From a virus: 25,707 nucleotides of DNA. The position numbers were made by a program, and so were the translations under genes. The first letter of the stretch is position 1. Each line of letters begins with the position of its first letter. Location of the stretch: positions 1 through 25,707 of IMG/VR virus record IMGVR_UViG_3300020474_000097, one strand, 5' to 3'. Shown here piece after piece: positions 1 through 9,194 of the stretch. Below the pieces are notes generated by a model. The model saw nothing but the letters and a program-made list of their open reading frames with translations, did not search any database and was not told the origin of the DNA.

Positions 1-937
1 GAACATCGCCTTGGTCAAAAGTTAATGCGTGAGCAACACCAGCACCACCTCTTGATGTATCTTCAGCGATTGCAGCCGCCTCATCTTTATACATTGGTGA
101 AAAGAATCCACTATCGCCAGTAGAAGTAGTTCCTTTTACATAGTAAGGACCTCTAGGGTCTTCACCTAAACTTCTTCCAACATCACTAGAGTGGTGAATA
201 CCATCAGCAGTATATGAAAATCCTAATGGATAATATTTGTTATTATTATCGTGTTGATTGAAAGAATACTTATGGCCTTCTTTAAAGTTTTCCCAATTTC
301 TGTAACCAGCAAATTGTCTACCTTTAGTATTATTTCCTACTCTGTTATCTATTTTAAAATCTGGAACACCACCTGATACAGCAACTTGTACTATAAAAGA
401 TTGTTCTACAGGTCTGTAATGATATCTGAAATATGATTGTTCATACTTATTGTAAGTATCTTCAGAAGAATAATCATCTTCTGTTTCTGCAAACATACTA
501 TCGTATTCATCCATTAAGTGAGTTTGATGGCGAACAACACTACCTAATGTGGAATCAACTACATCGTGTTTAATTTGATGAGCACCGTCTTCGTTAGAAC
601 CGTATGTAGAATTGTGGGTGATAGGATTCCCGTCTTTATCAGTTCTTTGTCTTTCTGCTCTTCTTTCGTTTTCTGTCCAATATTGAGTATAATTAAATGC
701 GTCAGGACCAGAGTAATTAGGGTCATTTGACCAGAAGTCTCCAGTTCTGTCTTTGGGATTGTATCCCATAATTTTACTTCCTGGAGCGTATGCACTAGTC
801 CCGTCAGGAAGATACTCATTCGTCATAATCCACATTGCGTTATTGTGGTATACTATGTCGTCTCTTCTGTAGACTTGACTTTTGTCAAACTCTCCTTGGA
901 ATTGTAGTTTAATTCTTCCGAGATTTATTTTTGCCAT
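1..937 (-). CDS. Tail-fibre-like protein, N-terminal part (runs off the window)
   Basis: An open frame begins at an ATG at 937 and runs 312 codons without a stop to the window edge, so the C-terminus is missing. A purine-rich RBS (AGGAAA) lies a few bases upstream, and a late-promoter-like AATAAATA lies 22 nt upstream. The protein opens MAKINLGRIKLQFQGEF, then a region with the pattern VYRRDDIVYHNN. This matches the opening module of the next two upstream genes (GR-hydrophobic-FxG...YxxDDVV), which looks like a CBM5/12-type carbohydrate-binding fold. The remainder is hydrophilic and rich in Tyr, Asp and Asn, as in phage fibre and adhesin proteins. It is the last of three consecutive paralogous fibre-type genes. 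The fibre role is inferred from shared module and location; I do not recognise the central domain. Confidence 0.8.
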   Translation of the reverse strand, partial: MAKINLGRIKLQFQGEFDKSQVYRRDDIVYHNNAMWIMTNEYLPDGTSAYAPGSKIMGYNPKDRTGDFWSNDPNYSGPDAFNYTQYWTENERRAERQRTDKDGNPITHNSTYGSNEDGAHQIKHDVVDSTLGSVVRHQTHLMDEYDSMFAETEDDYSSEDTYNKYEQSYFRYHYRPVEQSFIVQVAVSGGVPDFKIDNRVGNNTKGRQFAGYRNWENFKEGHKYSFNQHDNNNKYYPLGFSYTADGIHHSSDVGRSLGEDPRGPYYVKGTTSTGDSGFFSPMYKDEAAAIAEDTSRGGAGVAHALTFDQGDV

Positions 938-959
938 TTTAGTTTCCTATCTTAATTAC

Positions 960-967
960 TATTTATT
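960..967 (-). promoter_or_regulatory. T4-like late promoter candidate (AATAAATA)
   Basis: Reads AATAAATA on the minus strand, one base off the T4 late consensus TATAAATA. It sits 22 nt before the ATG at 937 and overlaps the stop codon of the preceding gene. Its position matches the other late-promoter candidates in this window. Confidence 0.5.
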
Positions 968-2489
968 AACCTAATACTGCTGGTTGTGGTGTTGAAACAT
1001 AGTTTCCGTCATTTTGACCTTGAATATAATCTCCCCCATAACCCCATATTAAATACCTGTTATCAAAAGTTTTTATTTCTCTAAAGTGGTATCTGTTACC
1101 ATCACTAGAGTAATATCCTCTTCCTTTTACACTTTCTACCTTGCCGTGAGCAAAATTAGGCATTCTTTGCATTTGGAAGTAATAATCATCTGTTTCTTCA
1201 ATTGCGTTAGTTGATTGTCTGTTTGTATAATCAGAAGACCAACCTTGAGCACCAAGTCCGTAATTGTTTCTACCTACATTGAACATAAATCCATCGTAAG
1301 TTAAAACCCATACATTACACATCCATTGGTTACCATATTCAGAGTTACATCCAATTTCTTTAATGTTACTTAAATCTGAAGTAGTTGTTCCATTAATTTG
1401 CCATTTAGGTGTAACAGGAGCAGATTGGTTAGTTGAGTTTCCAATACCAAGTTCATAGTTACCATTGTAACCACAACATCTAATTGAACCTGTACTATCT
1501 TTAGTCCAGAAACTCGCATATCTTCCATTACCTGTAAACCACATATTAGCACAATCTGAATATGTTCCAGAACCTGGACCACTAGACATAATTGTAAATG
1601 TACTTACATCTGTAGTATTTCCCATCATCGCCCAACCATATTCATTTCTACCTGTCCAATATATCTTACCTTTTTCAGTAAGAATAGCACATCTTTGATA
1701 TGATTGTTGACTATCTACTAATAATTTTTTAATCTTACCAGCATTTGCTGAACCGTTGTCAAAAGTAACACCAGTTATTTCAGTTGGTACTGATAAGTTA
1801 GTTGTGTTATTGTGTCCTAGAACACCATAACCATTGTATCCCCAAGAGTATAATTTTCCAGCAGTATCTAGTGCGAAACAGAAAGCGTAACCAGCACCAG
1901 CAGTCCAGAAAGCAACAATTTTATTTCCATTGAAATAAGTTGATTTATTAATCTTTGTAGGTCTACTTAAATCAGTTGTATTATTTTGTCCTAATTGACC
2001 GTAACCATTGTAACCCCAAGCCCATAGTTCGCCGTCAGTATCTAACGCATAACAACTATGTGTACTTGTATTATTATCACCACCCCAATTAGTTAAGTAA
2101 ATTCTTTTAATTCTTGTATCTTTAAATGTGTGAGTTGAAGTATTTGCAGCCAAATAAACTTCTTGATAAGTTCCACCACATCTTGCAGGATAACCTCTGT
2201 TTGAAGTAGCAGCGTCACCATTTTGTCCGTGACCACCATAACCCCAATGGTAAACTTCTCCATTGTTGAATAGTGCCATACCACTTTCATATCCAGAAAT
2301 TAATTGTATTGCCTTTGGTACTTCTCCATCAGGAGTTGTATGAATACCAGAACCACCATTGTCTCCACTTCTGTACCAGTCTAGGAATGGGAATACCATA
2401 CCAACACCAGTTAGAATTGAACCTTGGTTTAATCCGTTTTGTCCATTTGAGTTTGAACCCCAAGAAGTTATTGAACCTCTACCATTAAT
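966..2489 (-). repeat. RCC1-like repeat region (eight motif copies in protein)
   Basis: This span encodes residues about 566-1072 of the fibre protein. The repeat core is (G)-x-hydrophobic-x-x-W/T-G-Y/R-N-x-Y-G-x-x-G, seen at about residues 570, 642, 717, 776, 838, 899, 964 and 1042. Copies three and four are the most alike (GYNGYGQLGQNNTTDLS against GYNGYGVLGHNNTTNLS). The others are degenerate, so the DNA repeat is weak. Confidence 0.7.
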
Positions 2490-4184
2490 GAAACAAGGCC
2501 AGTTGTAACATTGTGATTGTTGGAATTGACCAGGTAATCTGTAATACTTGTTGTCATCTCCAATTGGACCTTCTTCATTTGATAAAGCCATACATTCTAA
2601 TCTGTTTCCAGAAAATTTGTTTTGATATCCTCTTGCCTTCTTTTGAGTTGAAACAACATCAAAAGTTACATTCGCAGAAGAATAGAATACTTGACCATCT
2701 ACTCTTAATTGGTCAGAAGCGGCATTGTTTTCACCACCTAATGTTTCAGCATTGTCATCATTGCCCCAACGAGACCTTTGATATCCTTTTTTCTCATCTT
2801 TCGCAAGAGTTAAATTAACTTGACCCCAAGTACCAATTGAGTTAATTGTCATTGATACATCTGGAGCACCTCCACTACCGAATAGTGAATCCCCGAAAGT
2901 TAATACTTCGTTAACAGCATATCCAAGACCACCTTGTTGACCACCTAATGATTTAGGAGTAATTGTTGCAGTAACATTACCTTCTTGGTCTACTTCAAAG
3001 TCCCAATATGAGTTAGAACCAGCACCAGAAGTAGAAGTGTGAGTTACATTTAAGTATCTACCTTTCTTTCTCTTGTAATGGCCTTTAGTTGTAATTGTAA
3101 AAGTTTTTGCAGATTGGTAACCATCAATAGTTACATCAAACATAGGTGGATTACATCCGCCTGTTCTTCCTGCGCCAGAGTTTTCAGCGTCAGCAGTTAC
3201 ATTGACACAATTTACAAATTTATAAGTTCCTGCCTGTCTACTAGGTGAAGCGGCAGATACATTGTTAATTGCAGTAACAGCACCACTATCAGTTATAATT
3301 TCATCATCAAAAGTATCTTCTTCTGAAACTCTTTCCCAATATTTGTTAGCGGCAGTATCTTTTTCTTGTTCCCAAGGTAAGTATTTGTCTGTACCATCTG
3401 TAGTATGTTGTTTAATACAGATATAAGTTGCTCTTACTCTGTTAATTTGGTCACCAGAGTACTGGTTATTTGTAGAGAAGTCATTATCTAATGATACATT
3501 TACTCTTACAATATCATTTGGATAATATGTGTTGTATGAACCACTTGCATTTGTATTGTCGTGATTACCTCTCCACTTGAACGATTGTCTAATTGATTTC
3601 CAAGTATTTTGTTTGGCAACAACTATTTTTGGTCCCCAACTAGCAGATGGATTGTCATATGAAAACATATAAATTTCATCTGGTGTATCGTTTGTAAATT
3701 CTATTCTTATTTCTCTTGAAGAAGCATTGTTGAAACTTGAAGTATTAAAATATTCTCCAGTTGTAGTTCCAGCACCAACTGACTTTCCGTCTAGGAAGTA
3801 AGTTACATCTTCGTGTAATAGATTAGTCTCTTTAGAAGAAGAAGTTGTGGCAAAGGCAACCTTATTGTCATCAAAATCATTTCCGTCTTGGTAAAGTACT
3901 AATGTATCTCCAACCTTAAATTGTTTCTCGGCAGCAGGCCAAGCAGCCTCAGCGTCCCACCTGTATGCGTCACCGCCAGTAGAAGCAGAAGTTTCTTTAG
4001 TTAATCTTATATAGTGTCTTTCGTTGTCTAATGGAGAAGTTCCTGTAACCGATGAATTCTTAACACAAATATAATCTGTGTTATTGTACATAACGACATC
4101 ATCTTTAAAATATGTCTTTGTACTTGAATATTCACCTTGATAGTTAAAAAACAGGTTTCCAATTCTAGTTTTTGTTGTTGCCAT
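966..4184 (-). CDS. Giant tail-fibre/adhesin protein with C-terminal RCC1-type beta-propeller
   Basis: The protein has 1072 residues. Residues 1-45 form the shared fibre N-terminal module (GNLFFNYQGEY...TYFKDDVVMYNN). The middle (about 50-560) is a long Gly/Thr/Asn-rich region with further YxxND(I/V)V and YICIKQHT stretches like the module's second half. From about residue 566 to the end there are eight copies of an RCC1-type motif, for example ELWAWGYNGYGQLGQNN and KLYSWGYNGYGVLGHNN, spaced roughly 50-75 residues apart, followed by DLSRPTKI-like strands. RCC1 repeats fold into a seven-bladed propeller; eight motif copies may mean one blade is closed by both ends or an eighth blade. In a phage fibre, a propeller at the distal end suggests a receptor-binding tip. 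ATG at 4184 has RBS AGGAAG and a late-promoter-like site. Domain calls come from motif recognition; receptor binding is inferred. Confidence 0.85.
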   Translation of the reverse strand: MATTKTRIGNLFFNYQGEYSSTKTYFKDDVVMYNNTDYICVKNSSVTGTSPLDNERHYIRLTKETSASTGGDAYRWDAEAAWPAAEKQFKVGDTLVLYQDGNDFDDNKVAFATTSSSKETNLLHEDVTYFLDGKSVGAGTTTGEYFNTSSFNNASSREIRIEFTNDTPDEIYMFSYDNPSASWGPKIVVAKQNTWKSIRQSFKWRGNHDNTNASGSYNTYYPNDIVRVNVSLDNDFSTNNQYSGDQINRVRATYICIKQHTTDGTDKYLPWEQEKDTAANKYWERVSEEDTFDDEIITDSGAVTAINNVSAASPSRQAGTYKFVNCVNVTADAENSGAGRTGGCNPPMFDVTIDGYQSAKTFTITTKGHYKRKKGRYLNVTHTSTSGAGSNSYWDFEVDQEGNVTATITPKSLGGQQGGLGYAVNEVLTFGDSLFGSGGAPDVSMTINSIGTWGQVNLTLAKDEKKGYQRSRWGNDDNAETLGGENNAASDQLRVDGQVFYSSANVTFDVVSTQKKARGYQNKFSGNRLECMALSNEEGPIGDDNKYYRLPGQFQQSQCYNWPCFINGRGSITSWGSNSNGQNGLNQGSILTGVGMVFPFLDWYRSGDNGGSGIHTTPDGEVPKAIQLISGYESGMALFNNGEVYHWGYGGHGQNGDAATSNRGYPARCGGTYQEVYLAANTSTHTFKDTRIKRIYLTNWGGDNNTSTHSCYALDTDGELWAWGYNGYGQLGQNNTTDLSRPTKINKSTYFNGNKIVAFWTAGAGYAFCFALDTAGKLYSWGYNGYGVLGHNNTTNLSVPTEITGVTFDNGSANAGKIKKLLVDSQQSYQRCAILTEKGKIYWTGRNEYGWAMMGNTTDVSTFTIMSSGPGSGTYSDCANMWFTGNGRYASFWTKDSTGSIRCCGYNGNYELGIGNSTNQSAPVTPKWQINGTTTSDLSNIKEIGCNSEYGNQWMCNVWVLTYDGFMFNVGRNNYGLGAQGWSSDYTNRQSTNAIEETDDYYFQMQRMPNFAHGKVESVKGRGYYSSDGNRYHFREIKTFDNRYLIWGYGGDYIQGQNDGNYVSTPQPAVLG

Positions 4185-4208
4185 TTTTTTATCTTCCTAA
4201 TTTACTAT

Positions 4209-4216
4209 TATTTATG
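4209..4216 (-). promoter_or_regulatory. T4-like late promoter candidate (CATAAATA)
   Basis: Reads CATAAATA on the minus strand, 24 nt before the ATG at 4184, with an AGGAAG RBS between. One mismatch to TATAAATA. It overlaps the end of the upstream gene. Confidence 0.45.
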
Positions 4217-7200
4217 TTGTTTCTATTACCAAGTCCCCAGCCTTATCAATGTTTATTTGCATTGAGCCGTTGATAATTTCAAAGCCTTCAGCGGAATCTG
4301 TCCCGTCAAAGAAAGCACTTTCTTTTTGTATTAATTCACTTGCGTTAGTAATTACTCTTCTCTTTAATGATAAATCTACATCATCAATAGATAAAGTCTG
4401 TAAAGTTGGAGTACCTTGTGCGTCAACATATGATTTATTAACTATATCGTTGGCCGCAGTAGGAGTTATTCCAATTTGCGTTTGAGCGCCAAAAGTAACA
4501 ATACCGTTATTTTGTGTACCAATTGATAAGTTTACATCTGTTCCACTTACTCCAGTTGTAGACATTGCAGTTCCAGTAATTGTTACTGAACCAGCAGTTA
4601 ATGAGTTAACTGACAAGTCATTTTGACCACCACCAAGTTGACCATCAACATATGTCTTAATTGCCCTTTCAGTTACAAGAGCGGTATCAGAGTTATCTGC
4701 CAATGTACCATCTGTACTGAATTCATTAATCGTTGCACCAAAATTACCTTGAGCATTTGAACCCAATGATAATTCTTGTAGACCAGAAAGGTCAAATGCC
4801 TCGGCGTTCAATGTCGCCTTACCAGTTGCCTGTTCTACTTTAAATAAGTTACCAACTCTAAAGTTACCATCTTGGTCAGTAGATGAGTAGAATACTCTTC
4901 CTCTATCTGCCTCAAAGACTTCATCGTTAGGGTCAGCAGCCTGTGATGGTGTGTTAGGATAATTTGTTGTTGAGAAACCACCTGTACCAACTGATAAGAA
5001 ATCGTGACCAGTCAATCTAATGTTTGAGTAGTTACTTCTTAAAGTTGCAGTTTCAGAGTGTGTAGGTTTATTAGAAGTTGTAAATTTAGGGTTAACTCTA
5101 ACAAGACCAGCACCACTTGAATAACCTGTTACTGATACAACATAGTAAGCCTGTCCAGTTATTCCAGCAAACTCAACTATGTCACCACCTGTAGGTGATT
5201 TAGATAATCCAGTTAATCTGACAAACGCAGTTCCAGCACTTGATATTTCAGCATAACCATCACCAGTTATCGTTGCAGTAGTTGTTTCTGTTTTATATCC
5301 AGAACCAGCACTTGATACCGTTGTTTGTGAGATAACACCATTACCAATATATGAAGTTGCAGTAGCAACCGTACTTGCGTTAGGGTCAGTAATTGTTACG
5401 GTTGGTGCAGAAGAATATCCTGCCCCACCATCTAATATAAGAATTTTTGAAACTTGTTGATTTTCTACAACTGCTCTTGCGAGTGCGTCTCTTGTAGGAG
5501 AACCACCACCAGATAATACTACTCTAGGTTCAATTTCATATCCTGAAGTTGTATCAAAAGAAGAAGCGGAAGATAAACCAGAGTTTACGAATACATCAAA
5601 TCCAGCAGTACCGTTTTCTTTTTGTATCGTACAAGTTTTTGTTGAAGCAACATAGTCTGCGATAACACCTGTGTTACCATAACCTGTTCCAGTATAAACC
5701 GTAATTCTCATTCCGTTATAGAAATCGTCTGGTTGTGTATCAGAAGCGGCAAGTTTAATTGTACTTGCAGTTCCAGATTGTGCAAATCCTGTTGTAGTAA
5801 AGTGAGTAGCACCATTTGTTGCCATTTCAATATACTTAACAGCACCGTTTGCAATATTAGCAGTAGCGCCACCAGAGGCACCAGAACCTGCAAGTGAGAT
5901 TGTAGCAGAAGAATAACTTTCTCCAGCGTATTGTAATTCTAATCTACCAATACCTGAACCAGATACTAATACTCTTCCAACTTGAGCCTCATTATTTCTT
6001 AAATCAACATTACCAGTATATGGAGTTTCGTTTGCGTCAATACCAGCGGCAGTTGAACCATACTCTCCATATGAGTTGTTTGAATTTAGTGAACGAATAA
6101 CACCACCACTATCTGCAAGATATCCGTGGTGTGCGTAATATGTGAATACTGATACTAATTCTGATTTTGCGTTTGCAAGTACCCATACACCTACTCCACC
6201 AGAAGTAATTTGTGTAAAGTCATTTGCAAGTATAGAACGGTTACCAGCGTTATGTAAAGCACCATCAATCTTAATACCTACTGAACCTGTTCCAAAGTGT
6301 GAGCAGTTTTGAATGAATGGTGATTTAGATGTAATATGAGTTGAAGTATCGCCAACACCAGTTCCTGGGTCTAATGCAAATACAACACCACTTCTAGTAG
6401 CACCGTCAGTAGTAGTAGGTCTTGCGACACCGTTTGCGTCAGCAGTAGTCATAGTTCCTAACATACCACTAAATGTAAATCCAGCGAATGTAACACCATT
6501 TCTAACTCTGAACATATCTGCTCTTGCGTTAGGTGTGTTAGTTAATCCAGTAGCAGTAGAATTTCCTGAAGCAGGTACAACTCTAGTACTTCTTAAACCA
6601 TCACCAATAACCTGTGTGTTTGCACCAACCACGATAGGTAGTGCCTCTGAATATTCACCAGTTTTTACATATAAAGTTTTGTTTGTTGTAGCGGTAACAT
6701 TAGCATTCATCCAAGTCATTGCGTAAGCAATTGTTAACCAAGGTTTGTCTAATGAAGTTCCTCTACCTGTATCAGTTGAAGGGTCTGTATCAGCACCGTG
6801 TTTAGCAACATAGTAAACATTTGCTGATGTTCCTGGAACTGCCCAAGAAATATCAGTACCATCTGATACTAAAGTTGAACCAGTTGTTCCAATACCTAAT
6901 CTAATATTTTGTGTAGCGTTTCTAGTTAATAGGTCACCTCTTGTAGTAGTTACATAGTTACTATCACCTTCTGCAAGTAAATTCCAATATGTTCCACCAC
7001 TATCGTTATCTGGTCTGTTTGCAGTTGCAGCCGTATGAGCAGAAACAGCAATATAAGAAGATGAACCATATACAACACCATCGCCAGGTGCATATTCAGT
7101 TGTACTTGCCCAAGTGTTTCTCCAAGTTAAACCTTCGTTTAGTTTATCCCAAGTTGCAGTTGTTGTTGGTACAATACCAGTTGCGTCTGTTTTTGCAACA

Positions 7201-7913
7201 TATGTATGACCACCATATCTAACTACATCACCAGTTTTGTATGCAGTACCACCAGCATATGTTCCAACCATTTTGAAACCAGTTGTTAAAACTTTCCAAT
7301 ATGTGGCGTTGTTGTAAGGTGTTTGACCTGTTGATTGTTGTTCGGCAAGATAATTATATCCACCATATGTAACAATGTCTCCAGCCTGATAGGCAGTAGC
7401 AGAGTTATAAGAATCCTCAAACTCTAGTCCAGAAACAAATACATTAAATTTTGAAGTATCTATAGTAGAAGCACTTGTATGTTCTACGGTACAGATATAA
7501 ACATTGGCACCATATTTCGCAAGGTCATTAACTTTATATGCTGTGGCAGCCGCATATGTACCAGTCCAATTAAACCCTGGAACGAATGATGTCCATTTTG
7601 AATTGTCGTCATATAAATCTGATTGTGAAGTGTGAGCAGTATTACAAACATATGTTGAACCACCCCATTGGACTACATCGTCTACTTTGTAAACGGTAGT
7701 TGCCGCCCAAGCACCTTTCCATTCTTGCCCTGCCGCCATCTTTTTCCATTTGACTGACGCCAAGTCTGTTGCAAAAGTTCCACCTGTGTGGTTAACCATT
7801 GCGACAAAAGTATTTCCACCGTGTCGGACTACATCGTCTTTAATATAGACGGTTGTTGTTGCCCAATCCCCTTTGAAGTGGAATTTAAGTCTTCCTAAAA
7901 TAAAATCTGCCAT
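4212..7913 (-). CDS. Giant tail-fibre protein: six CBM5/12-like modules plus beta-helix-like region
   Basis: The protein has 1233 residues. Residues about 8-316 hold six tandem modules of roughly 50 residues with the pattern W/Y-x4-T-x-Y-x-x-x-D-V-V-x-Y-G-G-x-x-Y-V-C/A...HT...W, typical of CBM5/12-like carbohydrate-binding modules. At about 365-490 comes NVYYVAKHGADTD...KPWLTIAYAM, then VKTGEYSEALPIVV and NTQVIGDG. This is the start of a right-handed beta-helix (pectate-lyase-like) region seen in marine T4-like phage structural proteins. The C-terminal third contains VFYSSTDQDGNFRVGN, VTERAIKTYVDGQLGG and DIVNKSYVDAQ, motifs common at the ends of phage fibre proteins. A GAGAGAG RBS precedes the ATG. 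Binding of host surface glycans is inferred from the modules; no catalytic residues are claimed. Confidence 0.85.
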   Translation of the reverse strand: MADFILGRLKFHFKGDWATTTVYIKDDVVRHGGNTFVAMVNHTGGTFATDLASVKWKKMAAGQEWKGAWAATTVYKVDDVVQWGGSTYVCNTAHTSQSDLYDDNSKWTSFVPGFNWTGTYAAATAYKVNDLAKYGANVYICTVEHTSASTIDTSKFNVFVSGLEFEDSYNSATAYQAGDIVTYGGYNYLAEQQSTGQTPYNNATYWKVLTTGFKMVGTYAGGTAYKTGDVVRYGGHTYVAKTDATGIVPTTTATWDKLNEGLTWRNTWASTTEYAPGDGVVYGSSSYIAVSAHTAATANRPDNDSGGTYWNLLAEGDSNYVTTTRGDLLTRNATQNIRLGIGTTGSTLVSDGTDISWAVPGTSANVYYVAKHGADTDPSTDTGRGTSLDKPWLTIAYAMTWMNANVTATTNKTLYVKTGEYSEALPIVVGANTQVIGDGLRSTRVVPASGNSTATGLTNTPNARADMFRVRNGVTFAGFTFSGMLGTMTTADANGVARPTTTDGATRSGVVFALDPGTGVGDTSTHITSKSPFIQNCSHFGTGSVGIKIDGALHNAGNRSILANDFTQITSGGVGVWVLANAKSELVSVFTYYAHHGYLADSGGVIRSLNSNNSYGEYGSTAAGIDANETPYTGNVDLRNNEAQVGRVLVSGSGIGRLELQYAGESYSSATISLAGSGASGGATANIANGAVKYIEMATNGATHFTTTGFAQSGTASTIKLAASDTQPDDFYNGMRITVYTGTGYGNTGVIADYVASTKTCTIQKENGTAGFDVFVNSGLSSASSFDTTSGYEIEPRVVLSGGGSPTRDALARAVVENQQVSKILILDGGAGYSSAPTVTITDPNASTVATATSYIGNGVISQTTVSSAGSGYKTETTTATITGDGYAEISSAGTAFVRLTGLSKSPTGGDIVEFAGITGQAYYVVSVTGYSSGAGLVRVNPKFTTSNKPTHSETATLRSNYSNIRLTGHDFLSVGTGGFSTTNYPNTPSQAADPNDEVFEADRGRVFYSSTDQDGNFRVGNLFKVEQATGKATLNAEAFDLSGLQELSLGSNAQGNFGATINEFSTDGTLADNSDTALVTERAIKTYVDGQLGGGQNDLSVNSLTAGSVTITGTAMSTTGVSGTDVNLSIGTQNNGIVTFGAQTQIGITPTAANDIVNKSYVDAQGTPTLQTLSIDDVDLSLKRRVITNASELIQKESAFFDGTDSAEGFEIINGSMQINIDKAGDLVIETT
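6966..7892 (-). repeat. Six tandem carbohydrate-binding-like modules (protein-level repeat)
   Basis: Encodes residues about 8-316. The six units start near residues 11, 64, 114, 163, 213 and 262. Each carries a Y-x-x-x/x-D-x-V/A core followed by a (Y/H/W)-G-G-like turn, an aromatic strand and a closing W/F. They are clearly diverged at DNA level, so this is an old duplication or domain shuffling rather than a recent tandem repeat. Confidence 0.75.
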
Positions 7914-7941
7914 TTTTATCTCTCTCTTTTAATTCTTTGTT

Positions 7942-8439
7942 TTACAAGTACCTGTTAATATTGCTGTCGGTGTAATAACTTCCACCACTTGGTGTCCAGT
8001 TACTACCAGTTGTACTAGTAGCATTTTCACCAGTTGCGTATGTGTAATCGTTTTGGTATCTAGCGACTAACATACCATCATCATTTAAAAAATAGAACAA
8101 TTTTAAACTATCAAATCTGGATTGTTGATACTTTCTAAATTGTGCATTGGTTTGATAGTGAACATCTGTTCCTTCATTATGGTCACTTTGTAATGAGTTT
8201 TGGTCAGTTGAACCATCACTCGCCTTACCTAATGCCATACCTTCAAAACCATTAAAACCAAAACCTTCGCCACTATTAACTTCAACACTATCATTACTAT
8301 CTAATTTTACCTTTGTGTAAACTAATAGTCCATTTACATCACGGTTAAGGGCGTGCATAGCAAACTCGTTACTAATTTGAGCACCTGAAGCGTCTACGGC
8401 AACTGCCTGGGATGCTCCTGTTGGTAATGCTAATGCCAT
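7942..8439 (-). CDS. Small virion structural protein, unrecognised family
   Basis: The protein has 165 residues and opens MALALPTGASQAVAVDASG. It contains NEFAMHALNRDVNGLLVYTKVKL and ends in a Gly/Ser/Thr/Asn/Tyr-rich stretch. There is no signal peptide and no cysteine, and the composition is that of a beta-rich phage capsid or tail component. It lies between fibre genes and directly follows a perfect TATAAATA late promoter with a GAGG RBS before the ATG, so it is expected to be a late, abundant structural protein. I do not recognise a specific homologue; capsid decoration, neck or tail attachment are all possible. Confidence 0.7.
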   Translation of the reverse strand: MALALPTGASQAVAVDASGAQISNEFAMHALNRDVNGLLVYTKVKLDSNDSVEVNSGEGFGFNGFEGMALGKASDGSTDQNSLQSDHNEGTDVHYQTNAQFRKYQQSRFDSLKLFYFLNDDGMLVARYQNDYTYATGENATSTTGSNWTPSGGSYYTDSNINRYL

Positions 8440-8458
8440 TTTTTAATCCTCTTTGTTA

Positions 8459-8466
8459 TATTTATA
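8459..8466 (-). promoter_or_regulatory. T4-like late promoter (perfect TATAAATA)
   Basis: Perfect TATAAATA on the minus strand, 19 nt before the ATG at 8439, in the 39-nt gap between two structural genes, with a GAGG RBS downstream. It should drive the 8439 gene and the fibres beyond. Confidence 0.7.
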
Positions 8467-8478
8467 CTATTTTTAATC

Positions 8479-8808
8479 TTATGTATTCTCTAATACCGAA
8501 ATAAATGTATCGGTGTTTGTAATACTTGAAACTACTCTAATTTTGTCGTTTGCCTCTAAATTTACAGGTTTATCTAATATAAAAGTATTGTTTTGTGGGA
8601 CTTTAATTCCTGATAACAAACTTCTATAAGTTGTGCCACCATCTATTGTAACTTTTACATCTATATCTGCTTCTTGCGAAGCATTTGTGTTTGAAATGTA
8701 AACAGCGTGAAGAACGGCAGTACCATTTGACGGTGCAGTATATACATCTGCTGTTGCGTCATCTGTAGTAGGATTTGCCTGTCCTGCATTTTTAAAAGCA
8801 CTTGCCAT
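8479..8808 (-). CDS. Small virion structural protein, beta-sandwich type
   Basis: The protein has 109 residues, opening MASAFKNAGQANPTTDD. It has alternating hydrophobic strands (AVLHAVYISNTNAS, IDVKVTIDGGTTYRSLL) and an NNTFILDKPVNLEANDKIRV motif. This sequence style is common for small tail or capsid accessory proteins in marine T4-like phages; the last strands describe a jelly-roll or Ig-like fold. There is no Cys and no signal peptide. RBS GGAGG precedes the ATG, overlapping the end of the previous gene's neighbourhood (5 nt gap), so it is translated in the same message. The exact place in the virion is unknown. Confidence 0.7.
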   Translation of the reverse strand: MASAFKNAGQANPTTDDATADVYTAPSNGTAVLHAVYISNTNASQEADIDVKVTIDGGTTYRSLLSGIKVPQNNTFILDKPVNLEANDKIRVVSSITNTDTFISVLENT

Positions 8809-8813
8809 TTAAT

Positions 8814-9194
8814 CTATCCTCCAAATACAACAGCAAAGGCAAGAATATCTCCTGTCAATGCAAGTGTACCACTTGAATTTGGTAGTTTAACCGTTCTATC
8901 ACCAGTCGGGTCTTCTACCGTTAAAGTTGTTTCAAAGGCGTCTGGTGTAGCACCTTCAAAAATTATGTTTGCGTTATTCATTGTCAAGTCTGTAGTTGCA
9001 ACAGCACCAGCCTGTAGGACTGATTGTATGTTTACAGCACTTGCACCACCAACTTCTTTAATTGTTGATGAATTTGATTTTGTATAAAACTTACCATCTG
9101 CAACATTCATTGCCAATTCACCTATTTCTAAATCAGAAACACTAGGTACAGCGGCAGAGGTAAAACTTCTTTTTGGTTTAATTACGGTAGACAT
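8814..9194 (-). CDS. Short fibre-type protein with Mtd-like N-terminus
   Basis: The protein has 126 residues. Residues 1-40 (VIKPKRSFTSAAVPS...LEIGELAMNVADGKFYTK) match the start shared by many phage fibres, resembling the N-terminal domain of the major tropism determinant family. Residues about 75-115 contain FEGATPDAFETTLTVEDPTG followed by a DRTVKLPNSSGTLALTGD strand, a module that recurs in the 22115-23416 fibre. The start ATG overlaps the stop of the upstream gene by one base (TAATG), which implies translational coupling. It is much shorter than a full fibre, so it may be a fibre base or adaptor, or the remnant of a longer fibre whose distal part was lost. Confidence 0.7.
   Translation of the reverse strand: MSTVIKPKRSFTSAAVPSVSDLEIGELAMNVADGKFYTKSNSSTIKEVGGASAVNIQSVLQAGAVATTDLTMNNANIIFEGATPDAFETTLTVEDPTGDRTVKLPNSSGTLALTGDILAFAVVFGG

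Noticed and set aside
966-2489. CRISPR or diversity-generating retroelement variable region
   Set aside because: Repeats are coding RCC1 units with no spacer structure. No reverse transcriptase gene or matching template repeat was seen.
2513-2818. 101-codon plus-strand frame
   Set aside because: Antisense to the RCC1 fibre gene with implausible Cys/His/Leu-rich composition.
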